NCBI GenBank assembly: GCA_020692565.1 | Contig: JAIMKJ010000017.1 | Span: 1-39,205 of the forward strand | Source of the DNA: Thermomonas sp. | GTDB lineage: Bacteria; Pseudomonadota; Gammaproteobacteria; Xanthomonadales; Xanthomonadaceae | DNA: 39,205 bases | Direction: 5' to 3' | Shown: piece by piece, positions 1 to 7,627 of the stretch | Numbering within the stretch: the stretch's first letter is position 1 | Layout: every line of letters begins with the position of its first letter | Made by a program: the position numbers and the translations under genes | Notes under the pieces: model-generated | Database searches by the model: none | Told to the model about the DNA's origin: nothing | What the model saw: only the letters and a program-made list of their open reading frames with translations

Positions 1-2
1 GC

Positions 3-674
3 TTCTCGCTGCTCTACACCGTCATCGCTTTCATCTGGATGGGCGAAGAGCCCTTCCGCGCGCTGTTCGAATACCAGTTGCCGCGCATGGCCAGCGGCGA
101 AGCCTGGGGCTTCCTTGAAATCAAGGAACTCGGCTTCGTCACCGCGATCAACGATTCCGTTCCCGGCATCGTCTACAAGCTCAACGCGCTGCAGGTGCCG
201 GGCATGACCCGCGCGCTGACCCAGCAGATCTCGTGGGCGTGGACGCTGGTCGTGGTGGTGTTGACGATCTTCTCGGCAATGCGCGCGTCGCGCATGTCGC
301 GCCTGGAACTGGCCGCGACCTGGCTGGCCCTGCTCGCGCTGGCCTCGTTCCGCAGCCCGTTCCTGCCGGACCACACCGGTCTGTTCACGCCGCTGTGGAT
401 CTGGAGCCTGGTCGCTGCCGGCAGCGTGGCCACCGGCGGCCGCACCTTCCTGTTCGTGCTGATGTGGGTGGCGCTGTCGACCGTGGTGCCCTTCAGCGGA
501 ACCCCGCTGGATGACGGCATGGACCGCTTCGTCGTGTCCGGCATCAGCCAAGTCATCGCCGTGGGCCTGTGCCTGTGGGTGGTGTTGCGCAAACCGGCGG
601 CGATGCGGGGGAATGATGGGAAGGATCCGCTGGCGCATCCGGTGCCGTTTACGCCGCAGGCTCCGGCGGGCTGA
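3..674 (+). CDS. GT87-like (DUF2029) membrane glycosyltransferase, C-terminal part
   Basis: The reading frame is open from the window edge, so this is the 3' end of a longer gene; the first ATG at 39 is internal. The visible protein has several hydrophobic segments and a segment reading FRSPFLPDHTG near the middle. Segments of this kind occur in the C-terminal membrane half of polyprenyl-phosphate-dependent mannosyltransferases of the GT87/DUF2029 group. By family analogy it would transfer a sugar from a lipid carrier on the periplasmic side of the inner membrane; the catalytic N-terminus is outside the window. A hairpin terminator follows the stop codon closely. The family call is a moderate-confidence recognition, and the substrate cannot be read. 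Confidence 0.55.
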   Translation, partial: FSLLYTVIAFIWMGEEPFRALFEYQLPRMASGEAWGFLEIKELGFVTAINDSVPGIVYKLNALQVPGMTRALTQQISWAWTLVVVVLTIFSAMRASRMSRLELAATWLALLALASFRSPFLPDHTGLFTPLWIWSLVAAGSVATGGRTFLFVLMWVALSTVVPFSGTPLDDGMDRFVVSGISQVIAVGLCLWVVLRKPAAMRGNDGKDPLAHPVPFTPQAPAG

Positions 675-699
675 TCGGGTTTGAATCGCTGTGGTCAGG

Positions 700-723
700 A
701 AGGCCACCCGCAGGGGTGGCCTT
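700..723 (+). terminator. Terminator after the GT87-like gene
   Basis: A perfect 10-bp stem (AAGGCCACCC / GGGTGGCCTT) with a 4-base loop lies 26 bases after the stop codon at 674. Only a short T-containing tail follows, so termination is probable but not of the strongest type. Confidence 0.7.
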
Positions 724-765
724 CTTCGTGATGCGTCCGATATCGTGCAGCAACGATGGCCGCAC

Positions 766-802
766 AAAAAGAAACGGCGCAGCCCGCAAAGGCCGCGCCG
801 TT
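766..802 (-). terminator. Terminator of the original tRNA-Val locus
   Basis: AACGGCGC pairs with GCGCCGTT, and an inner GCC pairs with GGC. An A-rich tract at 766-770 becomes the U tract of a minus-strand transcript. It lies just beyond the 35-bp copy of the tRNA-Val 3' end. The likely reading is that it terminated the tRNA before the island inserted. Confidence 0.65.
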
Positions 803-816
803 CAACTACTGTGTCG

Positions 817-851
817 TGGTGGGCGGTACAGGGTTCGAACCTGTGACCCCT
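817..851. repeat. Left attachment repeat: 35-bp copy of the tRNA-Val 3' end
   Basis: These 35 bases are identical to 3354-3388, which are the CCA end, acceptor 3' strand, T arm and variable loop of the intact tRNA-Val. The match stops abruptly on both sides. There is no anticodon arm or 5' half here, so it is a fragment and not a tRNA gene. Such a duplication of a tRNA 3' end is the usual footprint of site-specific integration by a tyrosine recombinase. Confidence 0.9.
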
Positions 852-990
852 GCCCTCTGCATGATTGTATTTGCCCGGAGTCCCGGGATGGCTCGTGCAA
901 CAGCACTGTGGCTCAGCCCCGGGCTTCGTGGCGTACTCGCTTCGAAACCACGTCAGTTGACAGTACCGAACGTGTTCATACCCCGCGCCC

Positions 991-1869
991 TCACAGGCCG
1001 CTGGAACCCACGTAGGTCAGGAAGCCAAGCGCCGCCTCCTTGTCCTCGAAGAAAGCATCAACCCTGTCATCGTTCGAGTACTTGACTATGATTTCGTACT
1101 TCCGGAATGGACCCTCGCAGGCATCTCCGGGCTGGTGCTTTGCAAGAAATCGCATCGCTCCATCAACTGATTCGAACGTACTCTCCGCTCCATGTAGCGG
1201 AATCACTATGATGCGTGTTATCGCGCGGCCGATGGCTTTTTTCAATCGATCGAAGAAGTCCTTCAGTTGTTTGCTGTTGTTCTCGACCAAGTACTTCTTG
1301 AGGGCAGCGCGCTTGGGTCTGGAGAGACCTACTATCGCTTTAACTGCCTTGGTGAACTCTGCATCCTTCGTAGATTCATCAAAATCAGCCTTGACACCTA
1401 CTGATGCGAATGCCGCGACGATTGAATCGTAGGGCATAAGCATCGTTTCAAACCCACAACTCCGCATCTGCTCAAGGGATTCCTTCGTGAAAACTCCCGC
1501 CAGAATCGCCCCCAGGAACGGCTTGTCCCAGTGGTGCTTATCCGCAATCGGCAGGACGGCACCCTGAATCTCCTGCGCCTTGGCGCGAGAGTGCTTGGTA
1601 TAACGCCGCCACGCCGCTTCAATGAAAGCGAGGGGCCGACCGACCTTCTCAGCGGTACCACCGGCCTCAATCACGAAATCAAGGTCGTGGAAATTCTCGA
1701 ACTTGTCCTGCCACTTAACTTTCCTGCCTTTTCGGGCAGTGCCGCGAGCGCCTTTCTTGTCCAGATAGAGGCCACGTTCGTCGCAGTACTCCTGAAGCTG
1801 TGGAAGGATAATTTCCTCAAGGAGATCGCCGATAATCTGACCAAAGCGGTGTGCGGGAGACTCAGCCAC
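991..1869 (-). CDS. Putative type II restriction endonuclease
   Basis: A 292-residue protein encoded directly after the methyltransferase gene. The start is GTG at 1869, two bases past the methyltransferase stop, with GAGG about 8 bases upstream, which suggests translational coupling. The N-terminal third holds a possible PD-(D/E)XK-like core: HDLDF with Asp62 and Asp64, then FIEAAWRRYTKHSRAKAQEI with Glu84. The usual Lys two residues after the Glu is Ala, so the basic residue may come from further along (Arg88, Lys93 or Lys98). The endonuclease role rests mainly on the gene pairing and on this acidic pattern; I do not recognise a named restriction family, and the recognition site is unknown. 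Size suits a type II enzyme. Confidence 0.7.
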   Translation of the reverse strand: MAESPAHRFGQIIGDLLEEIILPQLQEYCDERGLYLDKKGARGTARKGRKVKWQDKFENFHDLDFVIEAGGTAEKVGRPLAFIEAAWRRYTKHSRAKAQEIQGAVLPIADKHHWDKPFLGAILAGVFTKESLEQMRSCGFETMLMPYDSIVAAFASVGVKADFDESTKDAEFTKAVKAIVGLSRPKRAALKKYLVENNSKQLKDFFDRLKKAIGRAITRIIVIPLHGAESTFESVDGAMRFLAKHQPGDACEGPFRKYEIIVKYSNDDRVDAFFEDKEAALGFLTYVGSSGL

Positions 1870-1871
1870 GG

Positions 1872-3185
1872 TTAGCCCTCAATCCAGAGTTGACCTTCGT
1901 GCAACGGCACGGTGTGCTTCCTATTCTTCCACTTGGTATTACGGTCGCGAAGCTTGTTGAAACGAAACGACTTGAAGCCATTCGCCACTGCCAGTTCGCC
2001 TAACCAGCGGTCTACCGGCACATACACGCCATAAGGCGCGGAGTCCCCCACAACGAAGCACATGGTGGCACCCGACTTACACGCACTCCTGAGAGACGCA
2101 AAGGTGGCCGCCATGTCCAAAAAATAGGCCGCAACCATCGTGTGATACGCCTTCTTGCCACCCTTACCGAGTCGTACGTCTGCGAGTTCATCACAGACCA
2201 CTTGGATTTCAGGCGCGATGGCGGCGAGACTCGAATGGCCAACTGTAACGCTGAGGTCGACTTTGTCAGCGGCCGAGTGTTGGGAGCAAGACCGAATGAT
2301 GTGTTTTCTGACCGCACCCTGAAGGTCACCCCAGCCGGTAATCTCGCCCCAGAACATCATTTCCAACCTTGTTGCGTCCGCGTAATCGTAATTATTTGCG
2401 TACGGCGGGGAGGTTACGACCAAGTCGATGGAGTTAGGCTGGATCGGCATGTCACTGTTTCGTGCGTCATGGCTAAAAACGCGAGCATCGCTCCTCCACC
2501 CTTGTGCATGGGCGATTCGCATATCCGCAAGAAACTGGTCGATCTTTGCCTGAAAGGCAATGAGCGGTGATGCTACCTTGCTCTTGCTCTTATTGGGCAG
2601 AACATACTGCCACTGCGCTGTACCTGCGCCGCTGCACTGACGGAGGACACACGTCACTGCCAGCCAGATAAGCTGTGCCGCTGGATGGCCAGCGTCTCTT
2701 AGGCTCTCGTATGCGTTGCGCATCGCATACAGCTCTGCAAGAGCGCTATCCGTGTAACACCGCTTGAGAAGGTCTGGTGCGCCGCTAACGTGTGCCGCAA
2801 ATGCTGCTGGCCGCCGGGCCGCCACGCACACCGTCTCTGCCGCCGCAGCGACGTCGGCGCTCTCGATTGGCCATGCGAGTTTGGCTTCCGCAATTCTCTG
2901 CACGAATGGATGGCTTTCGAAACCGAAGGCCGCGACGCCGGACTTCTCTGCCGCGAGTAGCGTAGTACCGGAACCAGCAAACGGATCCAGGACCGTGAAC
3001 GAACTACCGGAGCGATACTCGGCAATGACTTGCTCCGCCCATTCGGCGGAGAAGCCTGCCGAGTAGCGGAACCACCTGTGGAGCGGGAGTCGCAGGTTAT
3101 CCGTGAATGTTCCGGACCGGGCGGTTTGGCGCATCGACGTTGCGGAAAGGATGGCGGCGGGTTCGGCCAGGAGCGGAAGTTGCAT
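1872..3185 (-). CDS. DNA methyltransferase (N4-cytosine/N6-adenine type) of an R-M system
   Basis: A 437-residue protein. It contains the S-adenosylmethionine-binding motif LDPFAGSGTT about residue 95 and, further on, the catalytic motif DLVVTSPPY. The TSPPY form is typical of amino-methylating enzymes, with m4C or m6A both possible. Motif I precedes motif IV, with a long segment between them that could be the target-recognition region. I chose the ATG at 3185 because GAGG lies 6 bases upstream. The longer open frame to 3317 would run through the terminator at 3261-3289. The enzyme would protect host DNA from the neighbouring endonuclease. Its composition is poorer in GC than the flanking chromosome, fitting horizontal transfer. 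Confidence 0.88.
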   Translation of the reverse strand: MQLPLLAEPAAILSATSMRQTARSGTFTDNLRLPLHRWFRYSAGFSAEWAEQVIAEYRSGSSFTVLDPFAGSGTTLLAAEKSGVAAFGFESHPFVQRIAEAKLAWPIESADVAAAAETVCVAARRPAAFAAHVSGAPDLLKRCYTDSALAELYAMRNAYESLRDAGHPAAQLIWLAVTCVLRQCSGAGTAQWQYVLPNKSKSKVASPLIAFQAKIDQFLADMRIAHAQGWRSDARVFSHDARNSDMPIQPNSIDLVVTSPPYANNYDYADATRLEMMFWGEITGWGDLQGAVRKHIIRSCSQHSAADKVDLSVTVGHSSLAAIAPEIQVVCDELADVRLGKGGKKAYHTMVAAYFLDMAATFASLRSACKSGATMCFVVGDSAPYGVYVPVDRWLGELAVANGFKSFRFNKLRDRNTKWKNRKHTVPLHEGQLWIEG

Positions 3186-3260
3186 CAGTGCCTCTATTCT
3201 TAATCTTTCGCGATGATAGCCGCTTCGCCATCCGCGTTCTGACCAGACGCCCCGCCAAAC

Positions 3261-3289
3261 AAAAACGGCCCGAGAACGGGCCGTTTTTT
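3261..3289. terminator. Bidirectional terminator between tRNA-Val and the methyltransferase
   Basis: ACGGCCCG and CGGGCCGT form a stem around AGAA, flanked by A5 on the left and T6 on the right, so it can work in both directions. It would end the tRNA-Val transcript before the restriction-modification genes. It lies on the island side of the junction, so it probably arrived with the island and replaced the original terminator at 766-802. Confidence 0.85.
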
Positions 3290-3353
3290 CGTACATTCCT
3301 TTATATCTTTCGGCCAATTACCCCAAGACGCACAGCTAAGTCATTGATGTAAT

Positions 3354-3388
3354 TGGTGGGCGGTACAGGGTTCGAACCTGTGACCCCT
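3354..3388. repeat. Right attachment repeat (3' end of intact tRNA-Val)
   Basis: Identical over 35 bases to 817-851. It forms the CCA end to variable loop of the functional tRNA gene. The crossover must lie somewhere inside this block. Confidence 0.9.
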
Positions 3389-3428
3389 ACCATGTCAAGG
3401 TAGTGCTCTACCGCTGAGCTAACCGCCC
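3354..3428 (-). tRNA. tRNA-Val(GAC)
   Basis: 75 bases including an encoded CCA. The acceptor stem is GGGCGGT / ACCGCCC, the anticodon stem CTACC / GGTAG holds loop TTGACAT, and the T arm is ACAGG-TTCGAAC-CCTGT. The anticodon GAC is read from plus-strand 3394-3396. All four arms pair fully, so the gene is intact in spite of the island at its 3' end. Confidence 0.96.
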
Positions 3429-3460
3429 GTCGAGTCTTGACCGCCAACCCTAAAGGGCCG

Positions 3461-4123
3461 TCATCTTAACACCTGATGACGCGGGACGGAACCATGTTTC
3501 GCAGCTTCCTCCCCTGCCCCGGCAGGAAACATCCGCCGCAGCAGCCGATGGGTGGCGCCGTAGGCGATCCCGGACAACAGTGCCCAGCAGACCGCCAGAT
3601 GCAGCGCAGCGGGACCGAACTGGCGGCCGAAGAACGGGTCGGTCCAGGCGAAGTTGATGTTCTCTCCAGCCGGCGCCAGCAGCCGGCCAGCAACGAGAGC
3701 CAGCGCAGCGATGCCGGCCTGCAGCGGCCAGCCGCGCGGGTCGTAGCCGGTGCGTCGCAGCACGTACCAGAGCAGCAGCGGCCAGGCAACGTGGTACAGC
3801 GACAACAGCCGCGCGAACAGCGGATAGCCCGCGTCCCACATGTAGGACGCGCCACCGAACAGGAAATCGCCGGTGGCGAGTTTCCAGCCGACATCCAGCG
3901 CCCAGACCAGCGCGATGATCGGCGCGGCGATGGCCTGACTGGACAACAGCAGCCGGCTGCGGGCGATCAGCCCGATCGCGGTCAGGATCACGCCGATGTT
4001 GCACAGGAACAGGAAATTGCGCGTGCCGTAGGCCGACTGGTACGCCGGCAGATAGATCAGCAGCCAGAGCAGCCCCAGCCAGCCGAGGCGAGGAAACCCC
4101 GAACCCGGCGTCGCGGCGCTCAT
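3461..4123 (-). CDS. Conserved hypothetical integral membrane protein
   Basis: A 220-residue, strongly hydrophobic protein with about six predicted membrane segments and a short basic C-terminal tail. Its start overlaps the uvrB stop in an ATGA arrangement, so it is co-transcribed and probably translationally coupled with uvrB. Aromatic and small residues dominate the membrane segments, and no catalytic motif is evident. I do not recognise the family. The pairing with uvrB looks like operon packing and not evidence of a repair role. Confidence 0.75.
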   Translation of the reverse strand: MSAATPGSGFPRLGWLGLLWLLIYLPAYQSAYGTRNFLFLCNIGVILTAIGLIARSRLLLSSQAIAAPIIALVWALDVGWKLATGDFLFGGASYMWDAGYPLFARLLSLYHVAWPLLLWYVLRRTGYDPRGWPLQAGIAALALVAGRLLAPAGENINFAWTDPFFGRQFGPAALHLAVCWALLSGIAYGATHRLLRRMFPAGAGEEAAKHGSVPRHQVLR

Positions 4124-6162
4124 CCCAGGCTCGCTTCCTTCAGCTTGCGGATCTCGTCGCGCACCTGCGCGGCCTCCTCGAACTCCAGATTGCGCGCGTG
4201 CTGGTACATGGTCTGCTCCAGCGCCGCGAGCTTCGCCGTCAGTTTTGCCGGCGGCATTGCGGCGTAGTCTTCGACCGGCTCGGCCACGCGCTGGGTCTTG
4301 CCTCGGCCACGGCGTTCGCCCGGTGCCTGTTCGCTGCGCGCACCCTCCATCACGTCCATGACCTGGCGCACGATCGAGGTCGGCACGATGCCGTGTTCGG
4401 CGTTGTACTCCAGCTGTTTCTCGCGGCGGCGCGCGGTTTCGTCCAGCGCCGCCTTCATCGAGCGCGTGACCACGTCGGCGTACAGGATCGCCTTGCCGCG
4501 CACGTTGCGCGCGGCGCGGCCGATGGTCTGGATCAGCGAGCCGGCCGAACGCAGGAAGCCTTCCTTGTCGGCATCGAGGATCGCCACCAGCGACACCTCG
4601 GGCATGTCCAGACCTTCGCGCAGCAGATTGATACCGACCAGCACGTCGAACACGCCTAGGCGCAGGTCACGGATGATCTCGACGCGCTCGACGGTCTCGA
4701 TGTCGGAGTGCAGATAACGCACGCGCACGCCGTGGTCGCCGAGGTATTCGGTGAGGTTCTCGGCCATGCGCTTGGTCAACGTGGTCACCAGCACGCGGTC
4801 GCCCATCGCCACGCGTTCGGTGATCTCGCCCAGCAGATCGTCGACCTGGGTGCCGACCGGGCGGATCTCCACTTCCGGATCGATCAGGCCGGTCGGGCGC
4901 ACCACCAGTTCGACCACCTGCCCCTGCGACTTCTCGATTTCGTAATCGCGCGGCGTGGCGGACACGAAGATGGTACGCGGCGAACGCGCTTCCCATTCCT
5001 CGAAGCGCAGCGGCCGGTTGTCCAGTGCCGAGGGCAGCCGGAACCCGAATTCCACCAGCGTTTCCTTGCGCGCGCGGTCGCCTTTGTACATCGCGCCGAT
5101 CTGCGGCACGGTGACGTGGGATTCGTCCACCACCAGCAGCGCATCCGGCGGCAGGTAGTCGAACAGGCACGGCGGCGCCTCGTTGGGCATGCGCCCGGTG
5201 AGATGCCGCGAGTAATTCTCGATGCCGGTGCAGAAGCCGATCTCGGCCATCATTTCGATGTCGTACTGCACCCGCTGCGCCAGCCTCTGCGCTTCGATCA
5301 GTTTGTTCTGGCTGTAGAACTGCTCCAGCCGCTCCGGCAGCTCCAGCTTGATCGCCGCGATCGCATCCAGCACCGTGCGCCGCGTGGTGACGTAGTGCGA
5401 CTTCGGATAAATGGTGTAGCGCGGCAGCTTGCGGAGACTTTCGCCGGTCAACGGGTCGAATACCGTCAGTTGCTCGATTTCGCCGTCGAACAGTTCGATA
5501 CGCAGGGCTTCGACGTCGGATTCTGCGGGATGCACATCGATCACTTCGCCGCGCACGCGGTAGGTGCCGCGCCGCAGTTCGGTGTCGTTGCGCTGGTATT
5601 GCATATTGGTGAGGCGGGTGATCAATTCGCGCTGATCGATGCGCTCGCCGCGCACCATGTGCAGCACCATCTTGAAGTATTCGTTCGGGTCGCCCAGGCC
5701 GTAGATCGCCGAGACCGTGCAGACGATGATCGCGTCGCGTCGCTCCAGCAGCGCCTTGGTCGCCGACAGACGCATCTGCTCGATGTGCTCGTTGATCGAA
5801 CTGTCCTTCTCGATGAAGGTATCGCTGGAGGGGATGTAGGCCTCCGGCTGGTAGTAGTCGTAATAGCTGACGAAGTATTCGACCGCGTTGTTAGGGAAGA
5901 ATGCCTTGAACTCGCCGTACAACTGCGCCGCCAGCGTCTTGTTGTGCGCCATCACCAGGGTCGGCTTCTGCACCGTCTGGATCACGTTGGCGATGGTGTA
6001 GGTCTTGCCCGAACCGGTCACGCCCAGCAGGGTCTGTTTGGCCAGCCCGCTCTCGAAGCCTTCGATCAGGGCCGCGATCGCCTTCGGCTGATCGCCGGCG
6101 GGCTCGTAGGGCGCGACCAGTTGGAAAGGTGTGTCGGCGAGGTGGCGAACGGGCTCGTTCAT
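4120..6162 (-). CDS. uvrB: UvrB, excinuclease ABC subunit B
   Basis: 680 residues, the normal UvrB length. UvrB receives damaged DNA from UvrA, verifies the lesion and loads UvrC for dual incision in nucleotide excision repair. Visible features in order are the Walker A motif GVTGSGKT at residues 47-54 and the beta-hairpin region with [20 protein letters not shown]. These are followed by the helicase motif DESH, the UvrB interaction and helicase regions with TIGRAARN, and a C-terminal UVR domain ([16 protein letters not shown]) that binds UvrC. The start ATG is at 6162. The region between it and the divergent pseudopilin gene is about 150 bases and should contain both promoters; I see no clear LexA box there. 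Confidence 0.98.
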   Translation of the reverse strand: MNEPVRHLADTPFQLVAPYEPAGDQPKAIAALIEGFESGLAKQTLLGVTGSGKTYTIANVIQTVQKPTLVMAHNKTLAAQLYGEFKAFFPNNAVEYFVSYYDYYQPEAYIPSSDTFIEKDSSINEHIEQMRLSATKALLERRDAIIVCTVSAIYGLGDPNEYFKMVLHMVRGERIDQRELITRLTNMQYQRNDTELRRGTYRVRGEVIDVHPAESDVEALRIELFDGEIEQLTVFDPLTGESLRKLPRYTIYPKSHYVTTRRTVLDAIAAIKLELPERLEQFYSQNKLIEAQRLAQRVQYDIEMMAEIGFCTGIENYSRHLTGRMPNEAPPCLFDYLPPDALLVVDESHVTVPQIGAMYKGDRARKETLVEFGFRLPSALDNRPLRFEEWEARSPRTIFVSATPRDYEIEKSQGQVVELVVRPTGLIDPEVEIRPVGTQVDDLLGEITERVAMGDRVLVTTLTKRMAENLTEYLGDHGVRVRYLHSDIETVERVEIIRDLRLGVFDVLVGINLLREGLDMPEVSLVAILDADKEGFLRSAGSLIQTIGRAARNVRGKAILYADVVTRSMKAALDETARRREKQLEYNAEHGIVPTSIVRQVMDVMEGARSEQAPGERRGRGKTQRVAEPVEDYAAMPPAKLTAKLAALEQTMYQHARNLEFEEAAQVRDEIRKLKEASLG

Positions 6163-6311
6163 TGCGGGCGTCGTGGTGCGAAGTCCGGAAGTCTAGCGGG
6201 TCGTCATGAATCGGAGCGGGTTTTTCCTACCCCGCGACGCGGCGGCCACCGATCCCGCAGCTTCAGCCGCTTGCCGACACTGAACGCCCGTTCATGCTCA
6301 TCGGAGCCGCC

Positions 6312-6875
6312 ATGTCCCGCCCGCGTTCCCCAGCCGCCCGCCGCCGCACCGGCGGCTTCACCCTCCTCGACCTCGTGATCGCGATGACCATCCTCGGCAT
6401 CCTCATGGGCATCGTCATCCCCGCACTCAAAGACGCCGTCGCGCGGACCCACGCCGCCTCGGCGCGCAGCGCCATCACCACAACCCTGTTCGACGCCCTG
6501 CGTCACGCCACGGTGCTCGGCCGGGAAATCGTGGTCTGCCCGGCCAGCGCCAGCCAATGCGTCGGCAGCACCGACTGGAGCCCGGGCTGGATCGCGTTCA
6601 TCGACGGCGACGGCAACCGCCTGCGCAGCCCGGACGAGCAGATCATCCGCAAACAGGAAGCCCTGCCCACCAGCGTCCGCCTGCAAGGCACCATCGGTCG
6701 CCAACGCATCGTCTACCAGCCGAACGGCGGCAACGGCGGCTCCAACATCACGTTCACGCTCTGCGACCGGCGCGGCCCGAAGCACGCCCAGGCCCTGATC
6801 CTGTCCAACGGCGGCCGCCTGCGCAGCGACCGCGCCGCGCCCGCCGCCGCCGCGGCCTGCGCCAACGGGCTGTGA
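6312..6875 (+). CDS. FimT/GspH-type pseudopilin, stand-alone
   Basis: 187 residues from the ATG at 6312, which has GGAG 5 bases upstream; the upstream ATG at 6294 has no ribosome-binding site. A type III leader ends at Gly15, and the mature protein would begin FTLLDLVIAMTILG. This is followed by a long hydrophobic helix and a GspH/FimT-like globular domain containing SPGWIAFIDGDGNR. FimT-type minor pilins help prime type IV pilus assembly and can bind DNA during uptake. Position +5 of the mature protein is Asp where nearly all type IV pilins have Glu. The gene is apart from the main minor pilin operon and is followed by tRNA-Asn. Confidence 0.85.
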   Translation: MSRPRSPAARRRTGGFTLLDLVIAMTILGILMGIVIPALKDAVARTHAASARSAITTTLFDALRHATVLGREIVVCPASASQCVGSTDWSPGWIAFIDGDGNRLRSPDEQIIRKQEALPTSVRLQGTIGRQRIVYQPNGGNGGSNITFTLCDRRGPKHAQALILSNGGRLRSDRAAPAAAAACANGL

Positions 6876-6912
6876 CGCTGGTCGCCTCCGGACATTCGGC
6901 TGAACAACACGC

Positions 6913-6941
6913 TTGATCGCACGCGGCCGGACCATTACGAT
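6913..6941 (+). promoter_or_regulatory. Sigma-70 promoter of tRNA-Asn
   Basis: TTGATC (6913-6918) and TACGAT (6936-6941) are separated by exactly 17 bases, and the mature tRNA begins 11 bases after the -10 element. This is close to the consensus and placed correctly. Confidence 0.75.
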
Positions 6942-6951
6942 ATGCAGCCCC

Positions 6952-7028
6952 GCCCGAATAGCTCAGCCGGTTAGAGCACTTGACTGTTAATCAGGGGGTC
7001 GTTGGTTCGAGTCCAACTTCGGGCGCCA
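6952..7028 (+). tRNA. tRNA-Asn(GTT)
   Basis: 77 bases with encoded CCA. The acceptor stem GCCCGAA pairs with TTCGGGC, and the anticodon loop CTGTTAA carries GTT at 6986-6988. The T loop is TTCGAGT. A terminator follows 22 bases later. Confidence 0.96.
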
Positions 7029-7049
7029 GATTCGGCGATGTACCACGAA

Positions 7050-7079
7050 AGCCTGCGATGCGAATCGCAGGCTTTTTTT
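7050..7079 (+). terminator. Terminator of tRNA-Asn
   Basis: A perfect 10-bp stem (AGCCTGCGAT / ATCGCAGGCT) with loop GCGA is followed by T7. This is a strong intrinsic terminator for the tRNA transcript. Confidence 0.92.
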
Positions 7080-7116
7080 GTTGTCGCGGCTTCGATGAAA
7101 CACTTGCGGTTCAACG

Positions 7117-7143
7117 AAAAACCCGCTCGATGAGCGGGTTTTT
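7117..7143 (-). terminator. Terminator of the minor pilin operon
   Basis: AAAAACCCGCTC and GAGCGGGTTTTT form a symmetrical hairpin with T and A tracts on both sides. It lies 26 bases beyond the pilE stop codon, so it most likely ends the long minus-strand pilin operon. It could also back up the tRNA-Asn terminator in the other direction. Confidence 0.88.
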
Positions 7144-7169
7144 CGTGTTTACAGGCATCACGGAAGCCT

Positions 7170-7625
7170 TTACCAGCAATAATCGACCGATTCGCTACCG
7201 GTTCTGGTCTTGACTCCGATGTTATTGATTCCGATTGTGCCGCAGTCAGTGTCCTTGGCGAGCTGAAGACCCTGCGGTGTGGCGGTGATCGTGTATGCGC
7301 GCGGATTCGCGGGGGCAGCCACCGGCGTCACGGTGTAGTGGTTCGTCACGTCAGTGCCTGCCGCACAACCGATCGCCAGCCATGCGGCATCTCCGCCTAC
7401 ATATGTCAGGTTGTTGGTGGTGAAGAAGCGTTCCATGAACTGGCTCGCTTCCATGATGCAGGCCTTGGCCGCACTGCGCCGGCTTTTCACCACCGAGTCC
7501 TGGTAGGCCGGATAGGCAATGGCGGCCAGCACCGAGATGATCAGCACGACGATGATCACCTCCACCAGCGTGAACCCGACGGCAGAACGACGGCTCGCGG
7601 AACGATTCGATCGGTTAAGACTCAT
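7170..7625 (-). CDS. pilE: PilE, type IV pilus minor pilin
   Basis: 151 residues from the ATG at 7625, which has AGAGGTG just upstream overlapping the pilY1 stop; a GTG at 7631 is the alternative start. The leader ends at Gly17 and the mature protein starts FTLVEVIIVVLIISVLAAIA, with Glu at +5. A C-terminal cysteine pair (DCGTIG and DYCW) fits the disulfide-bonded loop of PilE-like minor pilins. It is the last gene of the operon and would be incorporated in small amounts at the pilus tip complex. The pilY2 gene found before pilE in Pseudomonas aeruginosa is absent. Confidence 0.93.
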   Translation of the reverse strand: MSLNRSNRSASRRSAVGFTLVEVIIVVLIISVLAAIAYPAYQDSVVKSRRSAAKACIMEASQFMERFFTTNNLTYVGGDAAWLAIGCAAGTDVTNHYTVTPVAAPANPRAYTITATPQGLQLAKDTDCGTIGINNIGVKTRTGSESVDYCW

Positions 7626-7627
7626 AT

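Larger units (their letters stand above)
817..3388. mobile_element. Mini genomic island carrying a restriction-modification system in tRNA-Val
   Basis: Two identical 35-bp repeats bound about 2.5 kb holding only a DNA methyltransferase and its partner endonuclease, both on the minus strand. The intact tRNA at the right end was rebuilt on insertion. The DNA between the repeats is visibly richer in A and T than the flanks, and its codon use is less GC-biased. No integrase, excisionase or transposase reading frame is present. It is either a deletion remnant of a larger island or a passenger that uses a recombinase supplied from elsewhere. The 139 bases at 852-990 between the left repeat and the endonuclease stop show nothing recognisable. 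Confidence 0.85.

Noticed and set aside
817..851. A second tRNA-Val gene or pseudogene
   Set aside because: Only the 3' 35 bases are present and the match ends sharply, which is the pattern of an attachment-site duplication, not of a decayed whole tRNA.
852..990. A remnant of an integrase gene inside the island
   Set aside because: The 139 bases have no reading frame with integrase motifs, so I have no evidence for it.
3186..3317. N-terminal extension of the methyltransferase
   Set aside because: It would run through a strong terminator hairpin at 3261-3289, whereas the ATG at 3185 has a good ribosome-binding site.
4708..6378. A 556-residue plus-strand frame opposite uvrB
   Set aside because: It lies antisense to uvrB, is rich in His, Gln and Arg, and has no recognisable domain or ribosome-binding site.
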